The notes beneath the pieces are model-generated. The model was not told the origin of the DNA, ran no database searches, and saw nothing but the letters and a program-made list of their open reading frames with translations. This document shows positions 21,601-31,048 of a stretch of DNA of 31,048 nucleotides, in pieces (the first letter of the stretch is position 1; every line of letters starts with the position of its first letter). The stretch is from Branchiostoma floridae. Taxonomy: Eukaryota; Chordata; Leptocardii; Amphioxiformes; Branchiostomatidae. The position numbers and the translations under genes are program-made. The stretch covers positions 15,976,862 to 16,007,909 of the forward strand of contig NC_049984.1 of the NCBI RefSeq assembly GCF_000003815.2, read 5' to 3'.

Positions 21601-23720
21601 GTTGTAGAACATGACACTACATCCTGCCACTCACCTGTCCTCCCCTCCAGAAACTGATCCAGACACAGCACCCTGTAGCTGTGATCACTGCTGTTGTAGA
21701 ACATAATACTGTAACAACATCCTGCCACTCACCTGTCCTCCCCTCCAGAAACTGGTCCAGACACAGCACCCTGTAGCTCTGATCGCTGCTGTTGTAGAAC
21801 ATGATACAACATCCTGTCACTCACCTGTCCTCCCCTCCAGGAACTGGTCCAGACACAGCACCCTGTAGCTGTGATCACTGCTGTTGTAGAACATAATACT
21901 GTAACAACATCCTGCCACTCACCTGTCCTCCCCTCCAGAAACTGGTCCAGACACAGCACCCTGTAGCTCTGATCGCTGCTGTTGTAGAACATGATACAAC
22001 ATCCTGTCACTCACCTGTCCTCCCCTCCAGGAACTGGTCCAGACACAGCACCCTGTAGCTGTGATCACTGCTGTTGTAGAACATAATACTGTAACAACAT
22101 CCTGCCACTCACCTGTCCTCCCCTCCAGAAACTGGTCCACACACAGCACCCTGTAGCTCTGATCGCTGCTGTTGTAGAACATGATACTGTAACAACATCC
22201 TGCCACTCACCTGTCCTCCCCTCCAGAAACTGGTCCACACACAGCACCCTGTAGCTCTGATCATGGCTGTTGTAGAACATGATACTGTAACAACATCCTG
22301 CCACTCACCTGTCCTCCCCTCCAGAAACTGGTCCACACACAGCACCCTGTAGCTCTGATCATGGCTGTTGTAGAACATGATACTGTAACAACATCCTGCC
22401 ACTCACCTGTCCTCCCCTCTAGGAACTGGTCCACACACAGCACCCTGTAGCTCTGATCACTGTTGTTGTAGAACGTCTCCTCAAACAGAATCAGCACATT
22501 CCTCAATTCCTTAAACCCCTTCACTGTGATGATGGTGTTCCCCTTCACCTGAACCTCCTGGGGACAAGGAAATGTCAGGCAAATATTGTTTTGAACCTCA
22601 ATACATGTACATCGTAATACGGGTGATAACTTTCAACTTAGGGTCAACAATTGTATATGATACAACTTATTTTATGTTGGCAATTGTATCATTATAATTC
22701 CAGGAAACTAGTTTACTTTATATTCAAGACCATCATGAATATATACTACTGTACAATAAACGTCTCTCTTGAATTGCAATGTCTTTTTTACTGTACCCAA
22801 TTAAATGATATTCATTTGCATTTGTTTGTTTCTTTGGTACAACTGGTAAGCTACCTATAGGAATAGAACACTAGTTTTGTACTGTAACAGTGAATACAAG
22901 TTTAAGACTGGACTGGTACATTCACAGAGGGATAGATGCCTACTCTTTTATGATAAGTGTGGTGGGTTCTTTAACATGCTTGAGGTGTGGCTCTCCTCAA
23001 CTTTGCACAATCATGATAACAGGAATCTGTTTCTCTCCGTATTACTAGGAATGACATCTAATACAAATGTGGCAATGTGTGTACATTGTATAGTATTATC
23101 ATGGAACCTTACCTTGTTGTTTGCAGTCAGAAAGACATCATCTTTGTCTCTCACAGGTCGCAGGATGTGGTTCTCAAAATCTTCCTTATTTTGTTGGTGG
23201 CGGGACGCTGTTCCATGTCTTGGTACGCAGACCTATATAAGAAAAGGATGAAGGTATTAACAACAGATTAGCTTGTGTTACACTATCTCTCGCTGGGAAT
23301 AGTTGGCCCTGATACATGCACCTAGGGTGCTTGTTACTACTAGTCAGGTCGTCAGATGGCTGCAATTATTTTATGTCCCTTCTAATTGACGTGCAGTCCC
23401 AACTGAGATGCCCTTTCCAGGACTTGAACCAAATTTCCAATTACCAAATAATTGGAAGCAGGAGCTCAACTTCGAGGCTTCTACCAGTTGAGCTACAGGG
23501 ACATCCCAGCCGTAATACATACCAATTGCTTTTTTATATCTTCCTTCATGGCTACACTAAATGTGAAACTTTTAAGTGAAACCAGAACTTTGCTTCCTTC
23601 CTTCCTTACTGTACTTACCATCCATCTGTTGAAGGCCGCCTCCTCGTACAATTGCGGGTGTTTCGTACGCAGGTTCTGGAAAAACACGTTCTCACCCAGG
23701 TCTTCATCATACATCTCCAT
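1285..23720 (-). CDS. ANKRD27: VPS9-domain ankyrin-repeat protein (VARP), 23 coding exons, 3' end outside window
   Basis: Endosomal adaptor: in vertebrates it is a Rab21/Rab32/38-linked guanine-nucleotide exchange factor and effector that binds VAMP7 and retromer VPS29 (family knowledge). I joined 23 coding exons on GT-AG sites with matching phase throughout (coordinates in the four block entries), giving about 802 residues against about 1050 in human. The order matches vertebrate ANKRD27 from end to end: start MEMYDEDL, N-terminal region, VPS9 domain, [10 protein letters not shown] motif, ankyrin block, linker, [10 protein letters not shown] motif, second ankyrin block. The window ends in the second block at 1285 with a good donor, so the last ankyrin repeats and tail should lie to the left. 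The ATG at 23720 was chosen because its context and residues match the vertebrate N-terminus. An aquaporin gene is nested in the 8604-13073 intron. Two donors (after 3626 and 3187, reading gtccgt and gtcaca) are weak. Confidence 0.96.
4162..13204 (-). CDS. ANKRD27: ANKRD27 first zinc motif and first ankyrin block (coding exons 13-18)
   Basis: Exons: 13074-13204 (residues 412-455), 8521-8603 (455-483), 7752-7867 (483-521), 6471-6563 (522-552), 5508-5616 (553-589), 4162-4256 (589-620). Residues 440-449 read [10 protein letters not shown], the cysteine motif known in VARP as a zinc-binding VPS29-contact loop. Ankyrin hallmarks follow: [49 protein letters not shown] and [15 protein letters not shown]. 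They are spaced about 33 residues apart, giving four to five repeats. The 4.5-kb intron 8604-13073 holds the opposite-strand aquaglyceroporin. This block matches the human VAMP7/Rab-binding ankyrin block position for position. Confidence 0.96.
4772..5348 (-). mobile_element. mariner-type DNA transposon, internally deleted
   Basis: Terminal inverted repeats of about 39 bases with two mismatches lie at 4772-4810 and 5310-5348 (cgaggggcgtgcaat… inward), flanked on both sides by TA, the Tc1/mariner target duplication. The element is 577 bp, against about 1.3 kb for full-length mariners. It carries the two ends of a transposase on the minus strand. The empty site would read as a continuous agatac-type tail, so it jumped into the tail of another repeat. 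Confidence 0.9.
4844..5165 (-). pseudogene. mariner transposase remnant, N- and C-terminal ends in different frames
   Basis: From 5165 the minus strand encodes a mariner helix-turn-helix start ([20 protein letters not shown], then [15 protein letters not shown] and the RPGRPS linker motif). The catalytic DD34D-type core is gone. The C-terminal tail of the family ([18 protein letters not shown]) is present but in a different frame, ending with a stop at 4844. A deletion of the middle therefore also broke the frame. It cannot make a working enzyme, but it could still be moved by one supplied elsewhere. Confidence 0.85.
5617..6470. other. ANKRD27 intron, nothing recognisable
   Basis: AT-rich intron sequence between coding exons 16 and 17. 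I see no conserved exon, inverted repeat or RNA gene here. Confidence 0.6.
7115..7190 (-). repeat. tRNA-derived SINE-like head
   Basis: On the minus strand an A-box match (TGGCTCAATGG, 7174-7164) and a B-box match (GGATCGAATCC, 7132-7122) are 31 bases apart, close to tRNA spacing. The T-arm stem does not pair well, so it is not a working tRNA. A long A/T-rich stretch with a duplicated aaaggcaacatttt motif lies just downstream on that strand. Confidence 0.45.
7898..8121. mobile_element. MITE with about 75-bp inverted arms
   Basis: The left arm (gtaac.ttagttcacctt, ggggtagcctatatccgt, ggatatcaa) is mirrored on the right (ttgatatcccc … ggatataggttaccct … aaggtgaactagcgttaac). There is no coding capacity. 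The same family recurs at 25038-25164. Confidence 0.8.
8205..8335 (-). repeat. dispersed repeat with degenerate hammerhead-like core, copy B
   Basis: On the minus strand 8320-8281 reads CTGAAGA, then GGTGAC and GTCACC as a perfect 6-bp stem II, then AAAAC-GTC, with GCC/GGT as remains of stem I. The flanks differ from copies A, C and D, so this may be a related but distinct family. It lies between two ANKRD27 exons. Confidence 0.45.
9159..9182 (+). promoter_or_regulatory. TATA box and initiator candidate of the nested aquaporin gene
   Basis: TATATAAG at 9159-9166, with an initiator-like TCAG about 10-15 bases downstream and a start codon at 9339. The spacing leaves a 5' untranslated leader of about 150 bases. 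The presence of its own TATA box suggests the nested gene is transcribed independently and in a regulated manner. A TATA-like octamer is common by chance, so this is moderate evidence only. Confidence 0.4.
9339..12614 (+). CDS. aquaglyceroporin (AQP3/7/9/10-like), six exons, complete
   Basis: Membrane channel for water, glycerol and other small neutral solutes. Exons: 9339-9443, 10231-10357, 10796-10933, 11251-11369, 11727-11944, 12344-12614 (stop TAA). Phases agree at every junction, giving 325 residues. First pore box GAHLNPAVS has NPA at residues 82-84. The second, [13 protein letters not shown], has NPA at 214-216, and Asp218 after the arginine is the aquaglyceroporin signature that separates glycerol channels from strict water channels. 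[24 protein letters not shown] and [13 protein letters not shown] also match the AQP3/9 group. Exon 2 must begin at 10231, not at the nearer cacag before 10258, because only that start keeps the GNGSVAQ stretch conserved in the family. The C-tail is long and acidic (EEDDD). The gene is nested in an ANKRD27 intron on the opposite strand. Confidence 0.95.
11555..11690 (-). repeat. dispersed repeat with hammerhead-like fold, copy C
   Basis: Reverse-orientation copy of the element at the window start, inside an aquaporin intron. On the minus strand stem I gtca/tgac is at 11683-11680 and 11644-11641. Stem II is AGACA/TGTCT plus CC/GG with one bulged base, a different sequence from copy A but still paired. 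GAAAT-GTC replaces GAAAC-GTC. Confidence 0.65.
11977..12034 (+). repeat. TG-rich microsatellite
   Basis: Degenerate (TG)n with cgtgcacacgtg interruptions in the last aquaporin intron, just after the exon 5 donor. Confidence 0.8.
13272..13630 (+). repeat. dispersed GC-rich element, copy 3, with internal insertion
   Basis: Head at 13272-13352 (taaccagctgcagccacg … gcggttataccggctatatt) and tail at 13597-13627 (tatagatatacagatacaga). About 245 bases separate them, beginning tcagctttattcctggatga, which is absent from copy 1. This suggests an insertion or a longer subfamily. Confidence 0.5.
13678..13708 (+). repeat. GTTT microsatellite
   Basis: Repeats of gttt in an ANKRD27 intron. Similar runs are at 18803-18834 and 27704-27720. 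Confidence 0.8.
14155..20711 (-). CDS. ANKRD27: ANKRD27 VPS9 domain region (coding exons 5-12)
   Basis: Exons: 20652-20711 (residues 182-201), 20375-20431 (202-220), 19638-19703 (221-242), 19061-19137 (243-268), 18636-18772 (268-314), 15523-15655 (314-358), 14776-14842 (358-380), 14155-14247 (381-411). The VPS9 fold spans roughly residues 230-380. Signature stretches are [44 protein letters not shown] and [13 protein letters not shown]. They match the conserved aspartate plus LLP core and the final helix of the family, which carries Rab5-class GEF activity. The acceptor at 15655 (cgtgtag then TG) is required to keep phase. The 371-base gap lies in the intron between 15655 and 18636. No residues appear to be missing, because the phase and alignment are continuous across it. 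Confidence 0.95.
14575..14755. repeat. imperfect inverted-repeat element
   Basis: actgtaaatcttaaaatgtt followed by tgcagtggtt on the left is answered by aatgtttccactgtaaactt then taaacacag on the right. It resembles the CGCGGTG-type element family at 400-565 in degraded form. Confidence 0.4.
15395..15475 (-). repeat. tRNA-derived SINE-like head
   Basis: On the minus strand GTGGTCTTGTGGTTTGAGG (A-box type, Glu/Asp-tRNA-like) is followed by GGGTTGGAGTCCC (B-box with one mismatch). It lies just downstream, in the gene's direction, of ANKRD27 exon 15523-15655. Confidence 0.4.
15740..15835 (-). repeat. dispersed repeat shared in opposite orientation with 17535-17610
   Basis: tgcaccagcgttcccgccag followed by tttggacgcatt mirrors ttggacgcata … cctggcggggaacgctgg … tgcacca near 17550-17605. 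Two copies in one intron point to a dispersed element with a conserved end. Confidence 0.5.
16000..17440. other. CpG-rich stretch inside an ANKRD27 intron, unassigned
   Basis: This part is visibly richer in CG dinucleotides than the surrounding introns. It includes gcgcacgtgacgtcgg at 16467-16482, an E-box joined to a CRE-like TGACGTC. A 129-codon open frame at 16589-16978 (plus) shows no family I recognise. It could be an internal promoter, a CpG island or an unmasked repeat. Confidence 0.35.
17440..17625 (+). repeat. dispersed repeat with CCCGGGGGAGCATGCCCCCGG palindrome-like core
   Basis: Contains a GC-rich near-palindrome at 17463-17485 (gggggagcatgcccccgg), then two imperfect copies of a gcctgcggcgctcgt-type motif, then a part shared with 15740-15835. 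It lies at the end of a GC-rich stretch. Confidence 0.45.
17714..18084. other. assembly gap (371 N)
   Basis: A run of N in the ANKRD27 intron between coding exons 9 and 10. The flanking exons keep phase and alignment, so no coding sequence appears to be lost. Confidence 0.99.
18803..18834 (+). repeat. GTTT microsatellite
   Basis: About seven copies of gttt next to the acceptor side of ANKRD27 exon 18636-18772. Confidence 0.8.
19825..19925 (-). repeat. dispersed repeat with hammerhead-like fold, copy D
   Basis: Third copy of the same element, in an ANKRD27 intron, with the shared flank actcaagcaactggatat. On the minus strand stem I gtca/tgac is kept at 19917-19914 and 19884-19881. Stem II is GGATA/TATCT, and the core has decayed to GAAGC-ATC. 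Confidence 0.6.
20036..20304. mobile_element. long fold-back element in ANKRD27 intron
   Basis: Two arms of about 105-120 bases mirror each other. aaggaatgagctac … gatgacgtcacgtaatagaa … tggatcataagttatagaaa on the left answers tttctggaacatatgatcca … tattctatctac … gtaacatcac … gcttattcctt on the right. The loop of about 50-60 bases includes a G-run (gggggaggggggg). No coding capacity. Confidence 0.75.
20873..23720 (-). CDS. ANKRD27: ANKRD27 N-terminal region (coding exons 1-4)
   Basis: Exons: 23619-23720 (residues 1-34, phase 0 end), 23113-23232 (35-74), 22407-22557 (75-125, phase 1 end), 20873-21042 (125-181). Seen directly: [11 protein letters not shown] at the start, then VCVPRHGTA, then [10 protein letters not shown] and [12 protein letters not shown], then a run ending SLRHTM. 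These align in order with the human N-terminal region that precedes the VPS9 domain, in human a region involved in retromer and early-endosome binding. Exon 22407-22557 is the parent of the tandem array in the following intron. The four exons keep one frame across all junctions. Confidence 0.95.
21430..22490 (-). repeat. tandem array of 11 units of 92 or 98 bp derived from an ANKRD27 exon end
   Basis: The splice-donor string cactcacctgtcc (plus) starts at 21444, 21536, 21628, 21726, 21818, 21916, 22008, 22106, 22204, 22302 and 22400. Spacing is therefore 92, 92, 98, 92, 98, 92, 98, 98, 98, 98. The unit at 22400-22490 is the real 3' end of coding exon 22407-22557. The others repeat about 70 bp of that exon plus the donor gtgagt and about 25 bp of intron. 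The 6-bp length difference is presence or absence of ttacag on the minus strand. Neither length is a multiple of three. Confidence 0.95.
23415..23505 (-). repeat. tRNA-derived SINE
   Basis: On the minus strand TGTAGCTCAACTGGTAGA (A-box, 23495-23484 core) and GGTTCAAGTCC (B-box, 23430-23420) are both near-perfect polymerase III promoter boxes. About 50 bases, including a small hairpin (ccaattatttggtaattgg), separate them, more than in a tRNA. So it is a SINE, not a tRNA gene. It lies in the intron after ANKRD27 coding exon 1. Confidence 0.6.
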
Positions 23721-24415
23721 GGTAACACAGTAACGTGTTCACAGCGTCTCTAATTTCTTGTCCGCCGTGGGCGACTCGACAGAAACATTGTGAAACCTGT
23801 TTGTAAAAGATAAGTCAATGGCCCATCATCACCTGACAAGTATGTATATTATTATTAATTGCTAGCAGGGATATTAAGAGGGGAACTTGGGCACTGTGCA
23901 GTGCTGTGCCCCCTGGGCTATCTATACATTTACACGGGATGGCCCCAACCCAAAGCTATTTTAAAGTACTCATTTCTACCTGATAGCTATGATGAGTGAA
24001 GTCAGAGGAGAATATCTTTGTTCTGGGTTGATAACTTATGGTACTTGAAGGCATGACTGTTAACGGCAAGTACTAGTACTTACCAAATTCTATCTTGCTT
24101 CTAGTCACCATCTATAGCAGGAAGTGAAGATCGTGTCAATATCACTAAACTTCAGAGAAGGCAAAATATTTGAATGTGTATACGTACATCACGAGGTTGT
24201 TTATGAAAGTAGGATCTGAAACGTATTTCGTTGCAGAGGAAAAGGCATAGAATGCATGCTATCTTTACAGTTCCAATTTCTTACGTACTTACCTATTATC
24301 AACCCTCAATGTTGATTATCTGATATCATTTTCTGGAGCAGATAACGTCACAAAGACCCGTTTTTAGGCGAAAATCAGACTTCCGACGAACTCCGGACCC
24401 GCGCTTCCGCCATTC
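23721..24415 (-). promoter_or_regulatory. ANKRD27: ANKRD27 5' untranslated exons and YY1-type core promoter
   Basis: On the minus strand, ATGGCGG preceded by CAGA at 24407-24416 fits the YY1 initiator-type motif often placed just at the start of housekeeping transcripts. A likely non-coding exon 1 runs from about 24415 to 24293 and ends in a strong donor (ATAG then gtaagta). Exon 2 begins at 23796 after acaaacag and carries 76 untranslated bases before the ATG at 23720. The ATG inside the YY1 motif would open a 12-codon upstream frame (24413 to 24375). The transcript start is inferred, not seen. Confidence 0.55.
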
Positions 24416-24632
24416 TGATGAACTTTGACCTCTTGTCACGAGTGCATGCAATGACCTAATTTTTGGCGCTGAAAATTTCCTAATCGCAAATTCCAAACAA
24501 TATTGAGGTTTTATCCTTTAGTCGCATCATTTTTTTAATCATAGCACCATCATTGCGTGATATGATCTTTTATTTTTGCTCTCTCTCTTGGTGAAGTGAA
24601 GTTTATATGCCATCGCCCTCTTTGTGGTAATC

Positions 24633-24790
24633 TCCAAGCAGATCCTACGGTAGCATAAGATAGTATCAAAAGCTGTCTGAGGAGTGAATGTAGTGTGTTT
24701 GACCATTAGTGGCCTGATGACTCTCTTTGTCCGGCTATACTCATTGGGTAGCTTTGATACTATCTTGTGCCACTGGTAAATCTGCCTGGA
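24633..24790. mobile_element. fold-back element upstream of ANKRD27
   Basis: Left arm 24633-24675 (tccaagcagatcctacgg, gcataagatagtatcaaaag) is mirrored at 24750-24790 (gctttgatactatcttgtgc, then aaatctgcctgga). The arms are about 42 bases and imperfect, with a loop of about 75 bases. It sits about 220 bp upstream of the inferred ANKRD27 start. Confidence 0.7.
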
Positions 24791-25037
24791 ATTAGTTTTT
24801 GTTATTGGCAATCTTGAAAATTCTCCTTTTTTTTGTCAAGTTTTTGCAAGTGACGGTATACACGTAAATTGAACTATGCCCCATCAAAAAGTTGCTCTCC
24901 AAAAACGAAACGAATAGGTAATTGATGAAATTTGAAGTATGAAAATTAAACTTTTTAGCACCTCTGCCATTATTTAAACACAATTCGCAACACACTTAAG
25001 GAGCACTTCTTTTGAACATCAGGCGTGACAATTTGTG

Positions 25038-25164
25038 GTAACGCTAGTTCACCGTTATCCAAGGGGTAACCTATAGCCGTCGTTTTTTAAACATGGTGTG
25101 CCCTGTTTTTTAAACAACCGCTGGATACAGGTTACCCTCTCGGATAAAGGTGAAGTAGCGTTAC
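25038..25164. mobile_element. MITE, short member of the same family as 7898-8121
   Basis: Begins gtaacgctagttcaccgtta and ends ggtgaagtagcgttac, with aaggggtaacctatagccg mirrored by ggatacaggttaccctc. It is 127 bp long and lies in the head-to-head region between ANKRD27 and the esterase gene. Confidence 0.75.
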
Positions 25165-25441
25165 AGCAGTTGCACTTTGCACCATGTTACCGATCATGCT
25201 AAAGTATGAAGTGATGTTTGAAATATCATAACGTTACAATCTTAATTTTCCTACAATTTCATCGATATCTGACTCTGCTTATTTTTCCATCTTTGTATTT
25301 TAATCAGTCGCTTAACAAATGCAAAGGTTGCCAAAAAGCGCTCTTGAGTTAAGAAAAAGTATGAATATACGTATATATCTATTATTTCAGCTGTACTTGT
25401 ATGATAAAACAGATATTAATTTTCACGGGATATCAAGAACA

Positions 25442-25501
25442 ATGGCGGGTTCGGTGGGAATCCTACATGTGGTTGGCGCTCTGGATGTCGGCGCGCCAAA
25501 G
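25442..25501 (+). other. candidate first exon of an unidentified transcript
   Basis: An ATG in a YY1-like context (acaATGGCGG) opens exactly 20 codons with no stop, ending CCAAAG followed by a good donor gtaaac. An E2F-like site (TTTGGCGC on the minus strand) overlaps the end. The phase (0) does not fit the next esterase exon at 26054, which needs phase 1, so it is unlikely to be an alternative esterase start. I do not recognise the peptide. It could be a start exon of a gene lying beyond the window or chance. Confidence 0.25.
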
Positions 25502-25756
25502 GTAAACATTTGTCTGAGTTCGCACCTGCCCAATACAAAGTCCTCCACGTGTTGTTTGTACACCTTATAATCATAGATACACACGCACTACGAGGGATCA
25601 CAACCGTTTTGTTCATTCACGTATAATTGGAATAGCTATAGTCCACGTGGCTACTAGAGCCCCAGTGTACTGTGACTTTAAACGGACATTCAAAGTTTGT
25701 TTTCTCTTACTAAGACCACATACGTTTTGGTTCGTCTAAAGTCTTTGTTTGCGGCC

Positions 25757-28795
<3,039 letters not shown>

Positions 28796-28802
28796 TGAGT
28801 AC

Positions 28803-31048
28803 ATCCGTTTTCGGATAGCTCTTTTTGTTGACGAGTTATTCCCGTTCTTAGCTAAGTCCCCCTAACCGCGACCCAAAACTGCGATTTTTGAAAAGTGTCC
28901 GAAATAGGCAAACTATGGTATCATTGGAAAGGTCTCTTGGTGGGGAGTTGAACGCTGCAATCGGTTTTCGGATAGCTCTTTTTGTTGTCGAGTTATTCCC
29001 GTTCTTAGCTAAGTCCCCCTAACCGCGACCCAAAACTGCGAATTTTGAAAAGTGTCCGAAATAGGCAAAGTATGGTATCATTGGAAAGGTCTCTTGGTGG
29101 GGAGTTGAACGCTGCAATTGGTTTTCGAATAGCTCTTTTTGTTGTCGAGTTATTCCCGTTCTTAGCTAAGTCCCCCTAACCGCGACCCAAAATGGCGATT
29201 TTTGAAAAGTGTCCGAAATAGGCAAACTATGGTATCATTGGAAAGGTCTCTTGGTGGGGAGTTGAACGCTGCAATCCGTTTTCGGATAGCTCTTTTTGTT
29301 GTCGAGTTATTCCCGTTCTTAGCTAAGTCCCCCTAACCGCGACCCAAAAGGGCGATTTTTGAAAAGTGTCCGAAATAGGCAAACTATGGTATCATTGGAA
29401 AGGTCTCTTGGTGGGGAGTTGAACGCAGCAATCCGTTTTCGGATAGCTCTTTTTGTTGTCGAGTAATTCCCGTTCTTAGCTAAGTCCCCCTAACCGCGAC
29501 CCAAAATGGCGATTTTTGAAAAGTGTCCGAAATATCCAAACTATGGTATCATTGGAAAGGTCTCTTGGTGGGGAGTTGAACGCTGCAATCCGTTTTCGGA
29601 TAGCTCTTTTTGTTGTCGAGTTATTTCCGTTTGAAGTTAACCACATCTAACCTCAACTTAAAATTAGGATTTTTGAAAAGTGTCCGAAATAGGCAAACTA
29701 TGGTATCATTGGAAAGGTCTCTTGGTGGGGAGTTGAACGCTGCAATCCGTTTTCGGATAGCTCTTTTTGTTGTCGAGTTATTTCCGTTTGAAGTTAACCA
29801 CATCTAACCTCAACTTAAAATCAGGATTTTTGAAAAGTGTCCGAAATAGGCAAACTATGGTATCATTGGAAAAGTCTCTTGGTGGTGAGTTAAACGCAGC
29901 AATCCGTTTTCGGATAGCTCTTTTTGTTGTCGAGTAATTCCCGTTCTTAGCTAAGTCCCCCTAACCGCGACCCAAAATGGCGATTTTGAAAAGTGTCCGA
30001 AATAGCCAAACTATGGTATCATTGCAAAAGTCTCTTGGTGGGGAGTTCAACGCTGCACTCCGTTTTCAGATAGCTCTTTTTGTTGTCGAGTTATTTCCGT
30101 TTGAAGTTAACCACATCTAACCTCAACTTAAAATTAGGATTTTTGAAAAGTGTCCGAAATAGGCAAACTATGGTATCATTGGAAAAGTCTCTTGGTGGTG
30201 AGTTGAACGCAGCAATCCGTTTTCGGATAGCTCTTTTTGTTGTCGAGTAATTCCCGTTCTTAGCTAAGTCCCCCTAACCGCGACCCAAAATGGCGATTTT
30301 TGAAAAGTGTCCGAAATAGGCAAACTATGGTATCATTGGAAAGGTCTCTTGGTGGGGAGTTCAACGCTGCAATCCGTTTTCGGATAGCTCTTTTTGTTGT
30401 CGAGTTATTCCCGTTCTTAGCTAAGTCCCCCTAACCGCGACCCAAAATTGCGATTTTTGAAAAGTGTCCAAAATAGGCAAACTATGGTATCATTGGAAAG
30501 GTCTCTTGGTGGGGAGTTGAACGCTGCAATCCGTTTTCGGATAGCTCTTTTTGTTGTCGAGTAATTCCCGTTCTTAGCTAAGTCCCCCTAACCGCGACCC
30601 AAATTGGCGATTTTTGCAGAGTGTCCGAAATAGGCAAACTATGGTATCATTGGAAAGGTCTCTTGGTGGGGAGTTGAACGCTGCAATCCGTTTTCGGATA
30701 GCTCTTTTTGTTGTCGAGTTATTCCCGTTCGAAGTTAACCACCTCTAACCTCGACTTAAATTAGGATTTTTGAAAAGTGTCCGAAATAGGCAAACTATGG
30801 TATCATTGGAAAGGTCTCTTGGTGGGGAGTTGAACGCTGCAATCGGTTTTCGGATAGCTCTTTTTGTTGTCGAGTTATTTCCGTTTGAAGTTAACCACAT
30901 CTAACCTCAACATCAAATTAGGATTTTTGAAAAGTGTCCGAAATAGGCAAACTATGGTATCATTGGAAAAGTCTCTTGGTGGTGAGTTGAACGCAGCGAT
31001 CCGTTTTCGGATAGTTTTTTTTTGTTGCCAAGTAATTCCCGTTCTTAG
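28803..31048 (+). repeat. 157-bp satellite array, about 14 units, continues beyond window
   Basis: The string ggtctcttggtggggagttg recurs at 28931, 29088, 29245, 29402, 29559 and 29716, exactly 157 bp apart, and onward to the end. A constant part (tgtccgaaataggcaaacta, tatggtatcattggaaa, cggatagctctttttgttg) flanks a variable block of two kinds. Type A is cttagctaagtccccctaac; type B is gaagttaaccacatctaacc. The order is AAAAABBABAAABBA. The array begins about 8 bases after the splice donor of the last visible esterase exon. Confidence 0.97.

Noticed and set aside
21430-22490. CRISPR-like regular array
   Set aside because: The whole unit repeats without unique spacers, units are 92/98 bp, and it derives from an adjacent eukaryotic exon.
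21412-22548. Series of overlapping 67-97-codon minus-strand frames repeating [12 protein letters not shown] and CSTTAVI
   Set aside because: These are frame-shifted readings of the exon-derived tandem array, not a repeat protein. Only the first unit (22407-22557) is a true exon.
23415-23505. Functional tRNA gene (minus)
   Set aside because: A- and B-boxes are too far apart and there is no cloverleaf. SINE.
28803-31048. CRISPR array or gene family at the 157-bp repeats
   Set aside because: No unique spacers and no long frame. The period is not a multiple of three. It is a satellite.

Overview
The window is intron-rich metazoan nuclear DNA with GT-AG introns, a 371-base assembly gap, and many short dispersed repeats. 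Protein similarity and the mix of compact introns and small inverted-repeat elements fit an invertebrate deuterostome. My best guess is a cephalochordate (amphioxus, Branchiostoma); this is inference, not proof. There is no sign of bacterial gene organisation.

Three protein-coding genes can be assembled exon by exon with consistent reading phase. (1) Minus strand, about 24415 down to 1285 and continuing off the left edge: ANKRD27/VARP, a VPS9-domain and ankyrin-repeat adaptor of endosomal traffic. It has 23 coding exons here (about 802 residues) plus an untranslated first exon, and both VPS29-binding zinc motifs are intact. (2) Plus strand, 9339-12614: a complete six-exon aquaglyceroporin of 325 residues. 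It lies wholly inside one ANKRD27 intron, on the opposite strand, with its own TATA box. (3) Plus strand, 25757-28794 and continuing off the right edge: a secreted carboxylesterase/cholinesterase-family protein, head-to-head with ANKRD27. Its nucleophile serine codon is a phenylalanine codon, so it is probably a non-catalytic esterase-fold protein.

The non-coding DNA is dense in structure. An eleven-fold, 92/98-bp tandem array was built from the 3' end of an ANKRD27 exon together with its splice donor (about 21430-22490). A 157-bp satellite with two subtypes starts just after a splice donor in the esterase gene and runs to the window end (28803-31048). A short mariner deletion derivative (4772-5348) is inserted in the tail of another repeat. 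There are also several fold-back/MITE elements and three tRNA-derived SINE-like heads.

The most intriguing non-genic signal is a hammerhead-ribozyme-like layout: stem I, CTGANGA-like box, stem II, GAAAC-GTC. It recurs in four dispersed repeat copies, and stem II is paired in each copy with different sequences.

Functionally the three genes share no obvious pathway. Their link is positional: nested, and head-to-head.
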